A stretch of DNA of 64,000 bases from Oceaniglobus indicus (GTDB lineage Bacteria > Pseudomonadota > Alphaproteobacteria > Rhodobacterales > Rhodobacteraceae). The notes under the pieces were generated by a model that saw nothing but the letters and a program-made list of their open reading frames with translations, was not told where the DNA came from and did not search any database. The translations under genes were made by a program, and so were the position numbers. Positions 1-8,472 of the stretch are shown in pieces (the first letter of the stretch is position 1; the number at the start of each line of letters is the position of its first letter). The stretch is from the NCBI RefSeq assembly GCF_002751875.1, contig NZ_NMZM01000001.1:434001-498000 (forward strand), in the 5' to 3' direction.

Positions 1-286
1 TTGATGCGCCTTCCGGCACCAGGAAGCTGCCGGCCTTCAACTCCTGCGCCTTGTCGGTGTAATCCGCACCGACGCGAAAGATCTGCGGGCTGGAAATCGC
101 GCCCTCATCGGCCAGCGTCCGTGACACCCGCGCCATGTTCGATCCCGGCTCGACCCGCAGACAGATCGCCTGGGCCAACGGGCCGGGCGAAGAATACTGC
201 GATTGCGCCCATGCCACGAAACCGCCGATCGCGATCAGGCCGACGATCATCAACGACAGAGCATTCGAGGCGATGTGGCGCCACAT
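1..286 (-). CDS. mltG: Endolytic murein transglycosylase MltG, N-terminal part (runs off the window)
   Basis: Only the first 95 codons are present; the rest lies beyond base 1. The visible protein starts MWRHIASNALSLMIVG, with one N-terminal membrane segment (about residues 8-27), then the LysM-like periplasmic region typical of MltG (GSNMARVSRTLADEGAISS, then KAGSFLVPEGAS). MltG cleaves nascent glycan strands at the inner membrane and helps set peptidoglycan chain length. The ATG overlaps the fabF stop codon by one base (TGATG), so the two genes are translationally coupled. The fabF-mltG order is common in Rhodobacterales. The catalytic Glu is outside the window. Confidence 0.88.
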   Translation of the reverse strand, partial: MWRHIASNALSLMIVGLIAIGGFVAWAQSQYSSPGPLAQAICLRVEPGSNMARVSRTLADEGAISSPQIFRVGADYTDKAQELKAGSFLVPEGAS

Positions 287-1548
287 CAGCCGGTGACCCG
301 CCGCATGATGAGGGCGGCATTGGTGCCGCCAAATCCGAACGAGTTCGACAGAACCACGTCGATGTCGCGCTCGACCTTCTTGTGCGGCGCCAGATCCATG
401 ACGGTGTCAGCGTCGAGATCGTCAAGGTTCAGGGTCGGCGGCGCCACGTTGTCGCGGATCGCGAGGATGCTGAAGATCGCCTCGATCGCGCCAGCCGCGC
501 CCAACAGGTGCCCGGTGGCGGACTTGGTCGATGACATCGTCGCGCCCCCCGCCGCCTTGCCCAGCAGGCGCTCGACCGCGCCCAACTCGATGGTGTCGGC
601 CATGGTGCTGGTGCCGTGGGCGTTGATATATCCGATCTCGGCCACGTCCACCCCGGCCCGCGCGACGGCGGCGCGCATGGCGCGCTCGGCCCCTTCGTGG
701 TCAGGGGGCGGCGCGGTGATGTGGTGCGCATCGCCCGACAGACCGTAACCGATCACCTCGGCATAGATCTTGGCTCCCCGCGCCACAGCGTGTTCGTATT
801 CCTCCAGAACGACGACACCCGCGCCTTCACCCATGACAAAACCGTCGCGGTCCTTGTCCCATGGGCGCGACGCGGCCTGCGGATCGTCACCGCGCTTGGT
901 GCTGAGCGCCTTGCAGGCGTTGAACCCGGCGATCCCGATTTCCGAAATCGGCGATTCCGCACCGCCCGCAACCATCACGTCGGCGTCGCCCCACTGGATC
1001 AGGCGGGCCGCATCGCCGATGGCGTGCGCGCCTGTCGAACAGGCTGTGACAACCGCGTGGTTCGGCCCCTTGAAGCCGTACCGGATCGAAACCTGGCCGC
1101 TGACCAGGTTGATCAACGCACCCGGAATGAAGAATGGCGACACCCGGCGCGGGCCGCGTTCCTTGATCAGCACGGCGGTTTCGGCAATCGACTGCAATCC
1201 GCCGATGCCCGATCCGATCATCACGCCGGTGCGCTCGAAATCCTGCGCGGACTCGGGCTTCCAGCCGGAATCCTCGACCGCCTGAACCGCCGCGGCCATG
1301 CCGTAAAGGATGAAGTCGTCGACCTTGCGCTGTTCCTTGGGTTCCATCCAGCGGTCGGCGTCGAAGGTGCCGTCGCTGCCATCGCCCAACGGCACTTCAC
1401 AGGCATAGTTCGTGCCAAGACCGCTGGCATCGAACCGCTTGATCGTGCCCGCACCCGATTGGCCGGCCAGAAGCCGGCTCCACGTTTCCTCGACCCCGCT
1501 TGCCAGGGGGGTGACCATGCCCAATCCGGTGACAACTACTCGCCGCAT
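286..1548 (-). CDS. fabF: 3-oxoacyl-[acyl-carrier-protein] synthase II (KAS II)
   Basis: 420 aa, full length for the family. FabF condenses malonyl-ACP with acyl-ACP during fatty-acid chain elongation in the cytoplasm. The thiolase-fold catalytic triad is complete: Cys170 in TACSTG, His311 in NAHGTST and His347 in ATGHLLG, with Lys342 before it. The glycine-rich end SNSFGFGGTN is also present. I chose the ATG that gives MRRVVVTGLGMVTP because it matches the family N-terminus and has a GAGGA ribosome site just upstream; the frame stays open another 60 codons upstream without family similarity. It lies downstream of acpP, separated from it by a hairpin terminator, and is coupled to mltG. Confidence 0.97.
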   Translation of the reverse strand: MRRVVVTGLGMVTPLASGVEETWSRLLAGQSGAGTIKRFDASGLGTNYACEVPLGDGSDGTFDADRWMEPKEQRKVDDFILYGMAAAVQAVEDSGWKPESAQDFERTGVMIGSGIGGLQSIAETAVLIKERGPRRVSPFFIPGALINLVSGQVSIRYGFKGPNHAVVTACSTGAHAIGDAARLIQWGDADVMVAGGAESPISEIGIAGFNACKALSTKRGDDPQAASRPWDKDRDGFVMGEGAGVVVLEEYEHAVARGAKIYAEVIGYGLSGDAHHITAPPPDHEGAERAMRAAVARAGVDVAEIGYINAHGTSTMADTIELGAVERLLGKAAGGATMSSTKSATGHLLGAAGAIEAIFSILAIRDNVAPPTLNLDDLDADTVMDLAPHKKVERDIDVVLSNSFGFGGTNAALIMRRVTG

Positions 1549-1732
1549 ACGTTCGTCCTCGTGCCTGTTCGTCGGTGATTTTCGGGCCGGGCCGGTCCAA
1601 TCCGCGCCCGCCCCTTGGGACCACCGGGGGTTGCGAGGATGTAACGCCGGGCGGGGCCAAGGTAAAGCAGCGCATCGTCCGGGGCGCCGATTTCCGCGCG
1701 TTTTCCGCTGAAATCCGTCCTGAAACACAAAA

Positions 1733-1756
1733 CGGCACCTTCGTGGGAAGGTGCCG
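1733..1756 (-). terminator. Rho-independent terminator after acpP
   Basis: A perfect 9-bp stem (CGGCACCTT / AAGGTGCCG) with a 6-nt loop. Read on the minus strand it is followed by a T-rich tail (TTTTGTGTTT). It lies 40 bases past the acpP stop, so it should end or attenuate acpP transcripts before fabF. Confidence 0.8.
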
Positions 1757-1798
1757 CAATCGTCTGGGCCGGTGCGAAAGACCGGCGCTCTCCCAAGC

Positions 1799-2032
1799 TT
1801 ACTGGGCTTCGGAAATGAATTTCACGGCGTCGCCGAAGGTCTGGATCGTTTCCGCGGCATCGTCGGGGATCTCGATCCCGAACTCTTCCTCGAACGCCAT
1901 GACCAGTTCGACCGTGTCGAGGCTGTCTGCGCCCAGATCATCGATGAACGAAGCGTTCTCGGTCACCTTGTCCTCTTCGACGCCCAAATGCTCGACGACG
2001 ATCTTTCTTACGCGATCAGCGGTGTCGCTCAT
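1799..2032 (-). CDS. acpP: Acyl carrier protein
   Basis: 77 aa, very acidic, normal ACP length. It carries growing acyl chains on a 4'-phosphopantetheine arm for fatty-acid synthesis. The attachment site is Ser37 in the DSL motif ([13 protein letters not shown]). A purine-rich AGAGGAAA ribosome site lies just upstream of the ATG. It sits between fabG and fabF in the classic fab cluster. The 180-bp gap to fabG probably contains its own promoter, consistent with the high expression expected of ACP, and a strong terminator follows it. Confidence 0.98.
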   Translation of the reverse strand: MSDTADRVRKIVVEHLGVEEDKVTENASFIDDLGADSLDTVELVMAFEEEFGIEIPDDAAETIQTFGDAVKFISEAQ

Positions 2033-2212
2033 GTCATTTCCTCTTGTTCCTCGGGGGTGGCCCCGTTGTCGTTTCGACCTTCAAGGCCTCTTATCCCCTA
2101 CCATATGGCAGGTTCCCGTGGGTTCGCCAAGCGGCACCCCCCAAATTCGTGCGCCGCTCATAGCATATCGTTTTGCGAAGGCAAATGGAAACGCCAGAGC
2201 GGGCAAACGCGC

Positions 2213-2950
2213 CTACAGCATGGCCATTCCGCCATTCACATGCAAGGTCGCACCGGTGACATATCCCGCTTCGGGACTGGCCAGATACAGAACCGCCGCG
2301 GCGATTTCATCGGGTTCGCCCATGCGTCCGGCGGGCACGTTGGCCAGCAACGCGGTTTTCTGATCGTCCTTCAGCACATCGGTCATCGCGGTGGTGATGA
2401 ACCCCGGCGCAACCGCGTTCACGGTAATGCCGCGGCTTGCCACCTCGGCCGCCAGCGATTTGGAAAATCCGACCAGTCCGGCCTTGGCGGCGGCATAGTT
2501 CGCCTGTCCGGGATTGCCGGTGGCCCCGACGATGGACGAGATGTTGACGATCCGCCCCCAGCGCGCCTTCATCATGCCCCGCAGCGCACCGCGCGACAGT
2601 CGCATCGCCGCACCCAGATTGACCTCAAGCACCTGATCCCATTGATCATCGCCCATCCGCATCATCAGCCCGTCACGGGTGATTCCGGCGTTGTTGACCA
2701 GGATGTCCAGCGATCCCATCGCCTCGATCGCCTGTTTCGGCAAGGCTTCCAGCGCGGCGCGATCCGACAGATCGCAGGGCAGGACATGGGCCCGCTCGCC
2801 CAGGTCTTCGGCCAGCGCCTTCAGCGGCTCGACCCGCGTGCCAGACAGGCCCACCGTGGCGCCGGCGCCATGCAGCGCGCGTGCGATCGCGCTGCCAAGC
2901 CCGCCAGAAGCCCCCGTCACCAACGCGCATTTTCCAGTCAGATCGAACAT
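2213..2950 (-). CDS. fabG: 3-oxoacyl-[acyl-carrier-protein] reductase
   Basis: 245 aa classical short-chain dehydrogenase. It reduces 3-oxoacyl-ACP with NADPH in the elongation cycle. The Rossmann motif TGASGGLG (residues 12-19), the NNAG motif (86-89) and the catalytic residues Ser139, Tyr152 and Lys156 (YAAAK) are all present. The start giving MFDLTGKCALVTG is chosen because a GGGGG ribosome site precedes it and the extra in-frame upstream codons do not resemble the family. It follows fabD by 74 bases on the same strand. Confidence 0.97.
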   Translation of the reverse strand: MFDLTGKCALVTGASGGLGSAIARALHGAGATVGLSGTRVEPLKALAEDLGERAHVLPCDLSDRAALEALPKQAIEAMGSLDILVNNAGITRDGLMMRMGDDQWDQVLEVNLGAAMRLSRGALRGMMKARWGRIVNISSIVGATGNPGQANYAAAKAGLVGFSKSLAAEVASRGITVNAVAPGFITTAMTDVLKDDQKTALLANVPAGRMGEPDEIAAAVLYLASPEAGYVTGATLHVNGGMAML

Positions 2951-3024
2951 GCGACCCCCTTGTTCCGTTTCAATTCCTGTCGGACGATTCGCGCCGTCCC
3001 GGTGCGTCGCCGTTGCCCGGCCCG

Positions 3025-3951
3025 CTAGAGGCGGGCGGCCACATCGGCCGGGGTGGCGACATTCGCCAGGGTCACGTCGCGCGCAATGCGGCGGACCATT
3101 CCCGTCAACGCCTTGCCCGCGCCGATCTCCCATATCTCGTCGACACCGGCGGCCACCATCGCCTCGACGCTTTCACGCCACCGCACCGCGCCGGTGATCT
3201 GCGCGATCAGCAGGCGGCGGATCTCGTCGGGATCGCTGACCGGGGCGGCCGTGACGTTCGCCATCAGCGGCACCTTCGGCGCCACCAGATCGACCGCTCC
3301 CAGACGCTCGGCCATGGCGTCGGCGGCGGGCGCCATCAGCGGACAGTGGAACGGGGCCGACACCGGCAGCATGACCGCCCGCTTTGCCCCCTTCGCCTTG
3401 GCGATATCGACGGCGCGGGCCACCGCCTCGACGTGGCCGGAAATCACCACCTGTGCGGGATCGTTGTCGTTGGCGGCGGTGCAGACCTGATCGCCTGCCG
3501 CCTCGGCCGCCACGGCGCGCACGGCCGCAAGATCCAGCCCCAGGATCGCCGCCATCGCGCCCACACCGACCGGGACTGCGGCCTGCATGGCGGCACCGCG
3601 GGCGCGCAGCAGACGCGCGGCGTCGGCGACGCTCAGCGCGCCGGCCGCTGCAAGGGCGGAATATTCGCCCAGCGAATGACCGGCGACAAAGGCCGCATCC
3701 GTCACGGCAAAGCCCTCGGCCTCCAGTGCGCGCATGGCGGCCAGCGATGTCGCCATCAGCGCCGGTTGCGCGTTGGCCGTCAGGGTCAGATCCTCGGCCG
3801 CGCCGTCCCAGATCAGACCCGACAGATTCTCGCCAAGCGCCTCGTCAACCTCGTCGAACACGGCCCGGGCGGCGGGATAGGTCTCGGCCAGGTTGCGGCC
3901 CATTCCGATGGTCTGGGCGCCCTGCCCCGGGAAAACGAATGCTCGGCTCAT
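3025..3951 (-). CDS. fabD: Malonyl-CoA-ACP transacylase
   Basis: 308 aa, full length. It moves malonyl groups from CoA to ACP to feed fatty-acid elongation. The N-terminus MSRAFVFPGQGAQ is the family signature, the nucleophile is Ser93 in GHSLGEYSAL, and the partner His202 is in APFHCPLM. It is the first gene of the visible fabD-fabG-acpP-fabF-mltG series on the minus strand. The region upstream, shared with the divergent b561-YceI gene, should hold its promoter. Confidence 0.97.
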   Translation of the reverse strand: MSRAFVFPGQGAQTIGMGRNLAETYPAARAVFDEVDEALGENLSGLIWDGAAEDLTLTANAQPALMATSLAAMRALEAEGFAVTDAAFVAGHSLGEYSALAAAGALSVADAARLLRARGAAMQAAVPVGVGAMAAILGLDLAAVRAVAAEAAGDQVCTAANDNDPAQVVISGHVEAVARAVDIAKAKGAKRAVMLPVSAPFHCPLMAPAADAMAERLGAVDLVAPKVPLMANVTAAPVSDPDEIRRLLIAQITGAVRWRESVEAMVAAGVDEIWEIGAGKALTGMVRRIARDVTLANVATPADVAARL

Positions 3952-4097
3952 GTCTGCGGTCCTTCTTCGGGTGTATCGGGTGGTAACGCTTCCGCGCTTT
4001 CTGCGCAATGTCGCACACCACAGGTGCGGGCACGACGATTGGCGCGGCCTGTCCGTTGCCCTAGAATCGCGTCGATACCTTCATGAAAAGGCCGATC

Positions 4098-5297
4098 ATG
4101 TCACTGTCCAACACTGCCGCCACCTATGGCACCATAAGCAAGACCTTTCACTGGCTGACGGCGCTGCTGATCTTCACGGCGCTGCCCCTGGGAATCATCG
4201 CCAACGACATGGGCTATGAGACGTCGGCCGAACTGGCCCGCAAGGCGCAGCTGTTCAGCCTGCACAAGACGGTGGGCGTGACGGTGTTCTTCGTGGCCCT
4301 GGCGCGGATCCTGTGGGCGCTGAGCGAAACCCGCCCGAAACCGCTCCACCCCGAGCGCAAGGCCGAAACCCTGCTGGCCGAGGTCGTCCATTGGGCACTG
4401 TATGGTGCACTGGTCATGGTGCCCGCATCCGGCTGGATTCACCACGCCGCGTCCGAAGGCTTTGCCCCGATCCTCTGGCCGTTCGGGCAATCGCTGCCGC
4501 TGGTGCCCAAGGACGAAACGGTGATGGCGGTGTTCGGCGCAATTCACGGGGTGTTCACCAAGATCCTGATCGGCGCGATCGTGCTGCATATTGCGGGCGC
4601 GCTGAAACATGCGCTGATCGACCGTGACGCGACGCTGTCGCGGATGCTGCCCGGCCGCGCGAAATCCGCGCCACCCACAGGCGGCGGGGGCGGTCATGCC
4701 CTGCCCGCCGCGCTGGCCGCCGGCGTCTATGCCGTGGGGGCCGCCATCGCCCTGATCCTGACCGATCCCTCCGATGCGGCGCAACGGCCTTCGGCCCCGG
4801 TTCTGGCCGACTCTCAAGGCGGCTGGGCGGTCCAGGATGGCACGCTTGCCATCACCGTGTCGCAATTCGGCAGCGACGTGACCGGCAGTTTCGCCGATTG
4901 GAGCGCTTCGATCGATTTTGCCGAAACCCCGACCGACGGCAGCCATGGCAGCGTCAGCGTCGACGTCTCGATCCCCTCGCTCACCCTGGGGTCGGTCACG
5001 TCCGAGGCGATGGGCCCGGACTATTTCGACGCCGAAACCCATCCCACCGCCAACTATACGGCGGTGATTCGCACCGCCGACACCGGGTATGTTGCCGACG
5101 GCACGCTGACCCTGAAAGGCGCGGAGGTGCCCGTCACCCTGCCCTTCACGCTGGATATCGACGGCGATACCGCGACGATGAGCGGCGCCACCACGCTGGA
5201 CCGACGCGACTATGCCATCGGCGCAGGCCAGACCGACGAAGGCACGCTGGGCTTTGCCGTTTCGCTTGCTGTCGATCTGACGGCCGTGCGCCAATAA
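4098..5297 (+). CDS. Cytochrome b561 - YceI fusion protein
   Basis: 399 aa with two parts. Residues about 10-185 form a four-helix di-haem cytochrome b561 domain with haem-ligand-type histidines in TFHWLTALL, LHKTVGVTVF, EVVHWALYG and AIHGVF/LKHALI. A fifth hydrophobic segment (ALAAGVYAVGAAIALILT) leads into a C-terminal YceI-type lipocalin-like barrel (about 235-399) that would face the periplasm. b561 proteins move electrons between quinol and periplasmic partners, and YceI proteins bind isoprenoid or amide-like ligands; a shared quinone-related role is inference. I chose the second ATG because GAAAAGG lies 6 nt upstream; a first ATG 15 nt earlier has no ribosome site. A free YceI gene lies just downstream on the other strand. 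Confidence 0.88.
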   Translation: MSLSNTAATYGTISKTFHWLTALLIFTALPLGIIANDMGYETSAELARKAQLFSLHKTVGVTVFFVALARILWALSETRPKPLHPERKAETLLAEVVHWALYGALVMVPASGWIHHAASEGFAPILWPFGQSLPLVPKDETVMAVFGAIHGVFTKILIGAIVLHIAGALKHALIDRDATLSRMLPGRAKSAPPTGGGGGHALPAALAAGVYAVGAAIALILTDPSDAAQRPSAPVLADSQGGWAVQDGTLAITVSQFGSDVTGSFADWSASIDFAETPTDGSHGSVSVDVSIPSLTLGSVTSEAMGPDYFDAETHPTANYTAVIRTADTGYVADGTLTLKGAEVPVTLPFTLDIDGDTATMSGATTLDRRDYAIGAGQTDEGTLGFAVSLAVDLTAVRQ

Positions 5298-5313
5298 CGG
5301 CACCCAGACGCAA

Positions 5314-5342
5314 AACGCCGCCGGACCAAATCCGGCGGCGTT
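5314..5342. terminator. Bidirectional hairpin terminator between convergent genes
   Basis: A perfect 12-bp stem (AACGCCGCCGGA / TCCGGCGGCGTT) with a 5-nt loop lies between the stops of the b561-YceI fusion and the convergent YceI gene. It has A's on one side and T's on the other, so it can serve both strands. Confidence 0.8.
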
Positions 5343-5377
5343 CGCAATAGTCGTGGTTGCGGTTCAGATCGGGCGGA

Positions 5378-5974
5378 TTACTCGGCGACAGCCTCGATCG
5401 ACAGTTGCACCTTCACCTCGTCACCGATGGCCGGGGCAAAGGCGCCCAGGTTGAACTCGCTGCGCACGACGGTGGTGGTGGCGTCAAAGCCCAACGCCAT
5501 CTGGCCTTGGGTCGGGCCGAACGGATATTCCGCCTGCTTGTTCAGCACGGTATCCAGAACCACCGACTTCGTGACACCGTTGATCGTCAGATCGCCTGTG
5601 ATCTTCGCGGTGGCGTCGCCCGTCACCTCGATCCCGGTCGATTCGAACGTCACTTCGGGGGCCTCGTCGAGCTTGAAGAAATCACCCGATTGCAGGAAGT
5701 GCTGCGTGCGCGCGTCCCAGCCGGTGATCATGCCCTCGGCGGGAAAGGTCACGCTGACCGAAGACGCGGCCGGGTCTTCGGCGTCGAACATGATGTCGCC
5801 TTCGAACCCGGAATACATGCCGGTCGTGGTGGAATACCCAAGGTGGTTCCAGGTGAACACGATCTGGCTGTGGCTGGGGTCCAGGGCGAATTTCACCGCT
5901 TCGGCCTGGGCCGAAGCCGCGCCGAATGTCAGGGTCGAGGTCGCAAGAAGGGCGGCGGCAAGTGTCTTGTTCAT
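5378..5974 (-). CDS. YceI family periplasmic protein
   Basis: 198 aa. An N-terminal signal peptide (MNKTLAAALLATSTLTFGAAS, cleavage near AQA) is followed by a complete YceI domain: VKFALDPSHSQIVFTWNHLGYS near the N-terminus, TFESTGIEVTGD in the middle and VRSEFNLGAFAPAIGDEVKV near the end. YceI proteins are secreted lipocalin-like barrels that bind polyprenoid ligands; the ligand here is unknown. The start was placed at the signal-peptide Met, with GGAG upstream, rather than at an in-frame codon 8 residues earlier. Its neighbour on the opposite strand carries the same domain fused to cytochrome b561. Confidence 0.92.
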   Translation of the reverse strand: MNKTLAAALLATSTLTFGAASAQAEAVKFALDPSHSQIVFTWNHLGYSTTTGMYSGFEGDIMFDAEDPAASSVSVTFPAEGMITGWDARTQHFLQSGDFFKLDEAPEVTFESTGIEVTGDATAKITGDLTINGVTKSVVLDTVLNKQAEYPFGPTQGQMALGFDATTTVVRSEFNLGAFAPAIGDEVKVQLSIEAVAE

Positions 5975-6101
5975 TTCGGGTGTCTCCGCTGGTTGCATTC
6001 ATTCATGCCGACCCAGATGGCGCACAGCCCGACCCACGGCAACGCCGCATCGTTCAACATGTGTTGTGCATCGGCGCGCAGCACCCCTGCCGCGCGGCGA
6101 A

Positions 6102-6719
6102 TCAGGCGGTCTGGAACAGACGCGGGCGCGGTGCCGGCGCGCTGACCGGTTCGGGCAGGTCGACCATGCCGCGTGCCTTGGTCAGATCGCCCGTCATTCG
6201 CTGATGAACCGCCTCCAGCGCACGGTCGTTGCCGGTGGCCAGCAGAACGGGTTCACCCACGCCGGCCAGACGCATGAACAACGCCGAGCCGACAACGGCA
6301 TCCCGATTGCGGCGGATGAACAGGCTTTCGATGTCCGAGAAGCCGACACACAGCAGCTTTTGTTCGGAACCGTCGTCGCCGCGCATCACCTGGCTCAGCT
6401 GGCGGCGGATCAGGTCGATGCGCACTTCGTGCTGTTTCCGGCTGCGCGAGCGCCAGAAAAGACGCACACAGATCGCCAGCAGCACGACACTCAGGATGGA
6501 TTTCATCATGAGCACTTCGCGCGAATGTTCGGCCTGCGTCGTCAGCCACAGGCCCGCGACGCAAAGTCCGACCATGACCGCCACGAACCGCATCAGCCGC
6601 TCCCACAGCACGATATTCTCCAGCGCATCGCGCCCCTGGGTCAGGACATACCCGTTGCACACCTCGAACAGGGACAGCGCGGATTTCGATACGGCATTTG
6701 CATTGCGCTGGTCTGTCAT
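6102..6719 (-). CDS. Hypothetical membrane protein, two predicted helices
   Basis: 205 aa; I do not recognise a family. After a polar N-terminus of about 40 residues there are two hydrophobic segments (about 43-62, LMRFVAVMVGLCVAGLWL, and 72-88, MKSILSVVLLAICVRLFW). A basic stretch (RSRSRKQHEVR) and a soluble C-terminal part of about 115 residues follow, ending in a proline-rich tail. The segment LLCVGFSDIESLFIRRNRDAVVGSALF is the most conserved-looking part. By the positive-inside rule the C-terminal part is probably cytoplasmic. It lies alone between yceI and the divergent rpsF operon. No function is assigned. Confidence 0.6.
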   Translation of the reverse strand: MTDQRNANAVSKSALSLFEVCNGYVLTQGRDALENIVLWERLMRFVAVMVGLCVAGLWLTTQAEHSREVLMMKSILSVVLLAICVRLFWRSRSRKQHEVRIDLIRRQLSQVMRGDDGSEQKLLCVGFSDIESLFIRRNRDAVVGSALFMRLAGVGEPVLLATGNDRALEAVHQRMTGDLTKARGMVDLPEPVSAPAPRPRLFQTA

Positions 6720-6932
6720 GGTTCAACCCCGATTGGTTTGGCTACCGGCACCTGGCGTTCGGCACATTGAGATGATCCATCGCTAACCGCGGATCATGGC
6801 CGGATTTGGGCAAAACCCGTAAAAGTTGTGGTCATCAATCCCGGCTGCCGCGCCGGGAAGGGGTTGCATCGCCCGCGCCGCCTGCGTAAAAGCCGCCATT
6901 CCTTCGCACGCGACCACCGCGACGCCCCTCGT

Positions 6933-6961
6933 GACCGGCGGAAGGACAGTGAATGCCGGTC
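6933..6961 (+). promoter_or_regulatory. Hairpin in the rpsF leader (possible S6:S18 control element)
   Basis: A perfect 7-bp inverted repeat (GACCGGC / GCCGGTC, 15-nt loop) lies 33 bases before the rpsF start. Many bacteria autoregulate this operon through an S6:S18-binding hairpin in the leader. The position fits, but I cannot confirm the family's conserved internal-loop bases, so this is only a candidate. Confidence 0.3.
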
Positions 6962-6994
6962 TTTGAAGCGCGCTTGAACAGAACAGGAGCACGC

Positions 6995-7348
6995 ATGCCG
7001 CTTTACGAGCATGTCTTCATCTCCCGCCAGGACCTGAGCAACACCCAGGCCGAGGGATTGATCGAACATTTCAGCACCGTCCTCTCGGATAACGGCGGCA
7101 AGGTCGTCGATAACGAGTATTGGGGCGTCAAGACGATGGCCTACAAGATCAACAAGAACCGCAAGGGGCATTACGCCTATCTCCGCACCGACGCCCCCGC
7201 GGCGGCGATCCAGGAGATGGAGCGTCTGATGCGCCTGCATGACGACGTCATGCGCGTTCTGACGATCAAGATGGACGAACACGCCGAAGGCCCTTCGGTC
7301 CAGATGCAAAAGCGCGACGAGCGTGAAGGCCGTCGTGAGCGCCGGTAA
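6995..7348 (+). CDS. rpsF: 30S ribosomal protein S6
   Basis: 117 aa. S6 binds 16S rRNA together with S18 in the platform of the small subunit. The sequence has the family start MPLYEHVFISRQDLS and the core GVKTMAYKINKNRKGHYAYL, and ends in a charged tail (KRDEREGRRERR). An AGGAG ribosome site lies 6 nt before the chosen ATG; an in-frame ATG 42 nt upstream is out of family. It is the first gene of rpsF-rpsR-rplI. Confidence 0.98.
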   Translation: MPLYEHVFISRQDLSNTQAEGLIEHFSTVLSDNGGKVVDNEYWGVKTMAYKINKNRKGHYAYLRTDAPAAAIQEMERLMRLHDDVMRVLTIKMDEHAEGPSVQMQKRDEREGRRERR

Positions 7349-7367
7349 CAGGAAAGGACGATAAATT

Positions 7368-7595
7368 ATGGCTACGAAACCGTTTTTCCGCCGTCGCAAG
7401 GTCTGCCCGTTCTCCGGCGACAACGCGCCGAAGATCGACTACAAGGACACGCGCCTTCTGCAACGCTACATTTCCGAGCGTGGCAAGATCGTGCCCTCGC
7501 GCATCACCGCCGTTTCGGCCAAGAAGCAACGTGAACTGGCCCGTGCCATCAAGCGTGCCCGCTTCCTGGCGTTGCTGCCCTACGCCGTGAACTGA
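7368..7595 (+). CDS. rpsR: 30S ribosomal protein S18
   Basis: 75 aa, normal length. S18 pairs with S6 in the 30S platform. It has the family features [10 protein letters not shown] near the start, then [23 protein letters not shown] and a basic C-terminal helix ([21 protein letters not shown]). It lies 19 bases after rpsF with AGGAAAGG upstream, and 14 bases before rplI, so the three genes form one operon. Confidence 0.98.
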   Translation: MATKPFFRRRKVCPFSGDNAPKIDYKDTRLLQRYISERGKIVPSRITAVSAKKQRELARAIKRARFLALLPYAVN

Positions 7596-7609
7596 GAAGG
7601 ACGAAAGCA

Positions 7610-8236
7610 ATGCAAGTCATTCTTCTGGAACGTGTGGCCAAGCTGGGCCAGATGGGCGAAGTCGTGAACGTCAAGGAAGGCTATGCGCGCAACTATCTGT
7701 TGCCGCAGAAGAAAGCCCTCTGGGCGTCGCCCGCCAACGTCAAGGCCTTCGAGGGTCAGAAAGCCCAGCTCGAGGCGCAGAACCTCGAGACCAGGAAAGA
7801 GGCCGAGGCGATGTCGGCCAAGCTCGACGGACAGCAGTTCGTCGTGATTCGCTCGGCGTCGGACGCCGGTGCGCTCTACGGCTCGGTCACCACCCGTGAC
7901 GCCGCCGATGCGGCCACGGCCGAAGGCTTCACCATCGATCGCAAGCAGGTCGCGCTGACCGCGCCGATCAAGTACCTCGGGATTCATACCGTCCTCGTGA
8001 CGCTGCACCCCGAAGTCGAGGCGAAGATCGAACTGAACGTCGCCCGCTCGTCCGAAGAGGCCGAGCTTCAGGCCGCCGGCAAGTCGATCCAGGAACTGGC
8101 CGCGGAAGAAGAAGCCGCAGCCGAGTTCGAGATCCAGGAACTGTTCGACGACATCGGTGGCGCCGCTTCCGAAGACTTCGACGGCGACCGGACCGAACAG
8201 CCCGCAGCGGATGCAGGCGACGACGAAGACAAGTGA
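7610..8236 (+). CDS. rplI: 50S ribosomal protein L9
   Basis: 208 aa. L9 binds 23S rRNA near the L1 stalk and helps keep the reading frame. The N-terminal domain is typical ([32 protein letters not shown]), followed by the long connecting helix (about 40-75) and the C-terminal domain ending near residue 150. A further acidic tail of about 55 residues, rich in Glu, Asp and Ala, makes the protein longer than the roughly 150-aa E. coli form; such tails are common in alphaproteobacteria. It is the last gene of the rpsF operon and is followed by a strong terminator. Confidence 0.97.
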   Translation: MQVILLERVAKLGQMGEVVNVKEGYARNYLLPQKKALWASPANVKAFEGQKAQLEAQNLETRKEAEAMSAKLDGQQFVVIRSASDAGALYGSVTTRDAADAATAEGFTIDRKQVALTAPIKYLGIHTVLVTLHPEVEAKIELNVARSSEEAELQAAGKSIQELAAEEEAAAEFEIQELFDDIGGAASEDFDGDRTEQPAADAGDDEDK

Positions 8237-8309
8237 CCGCACGCCTGACCGCGTGACGCGTTGCTGCCGGTTCCGTCTTGTCGACGCATACCGGGACGCA
8301 GAAAACAGA

Positions 8310-8340
8310 CCTGCCGGGACACATCCCGGCAGGTTTTTTT
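8310..8340 (+). terminator. Rho-independent terminator of the rpsF-rpsR-rplI operon
   Basis: A perfect 10-bp stem (CCTGCCGGGA / TCCCGGCAGG) with a 4-nt loop, followed directly by seven T's on the plus strand, 73 bases past the rplI stop. Confidence 0.93.
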
Positions 8341-8418
8341 GTGCGTGAAGGGCGCGCTGTCGCTACCGGGCCACCCGCCCTGCCCCCGCCCGCATCGCCG
8401 AAGTGACGATCGCGCACG

Positions 8419-8452
8419 AAAAAGGGCCGGAACGACGCGCGTTCCGGCCCTT
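8419..8452 (-). terminator. Rho-independent terminator of tig
   Basis: A 13-bp stem (AAGGGCCGGAACG / CGTTCCGGCCCTT) with a 5-nt loop. Read on the minus strand it ends in TTTTT, about 20 bases beyond the tig stop. Confidence 0.9.
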
Positions 8453-8472
8453 GATCATGATTGTCGGCGGCT

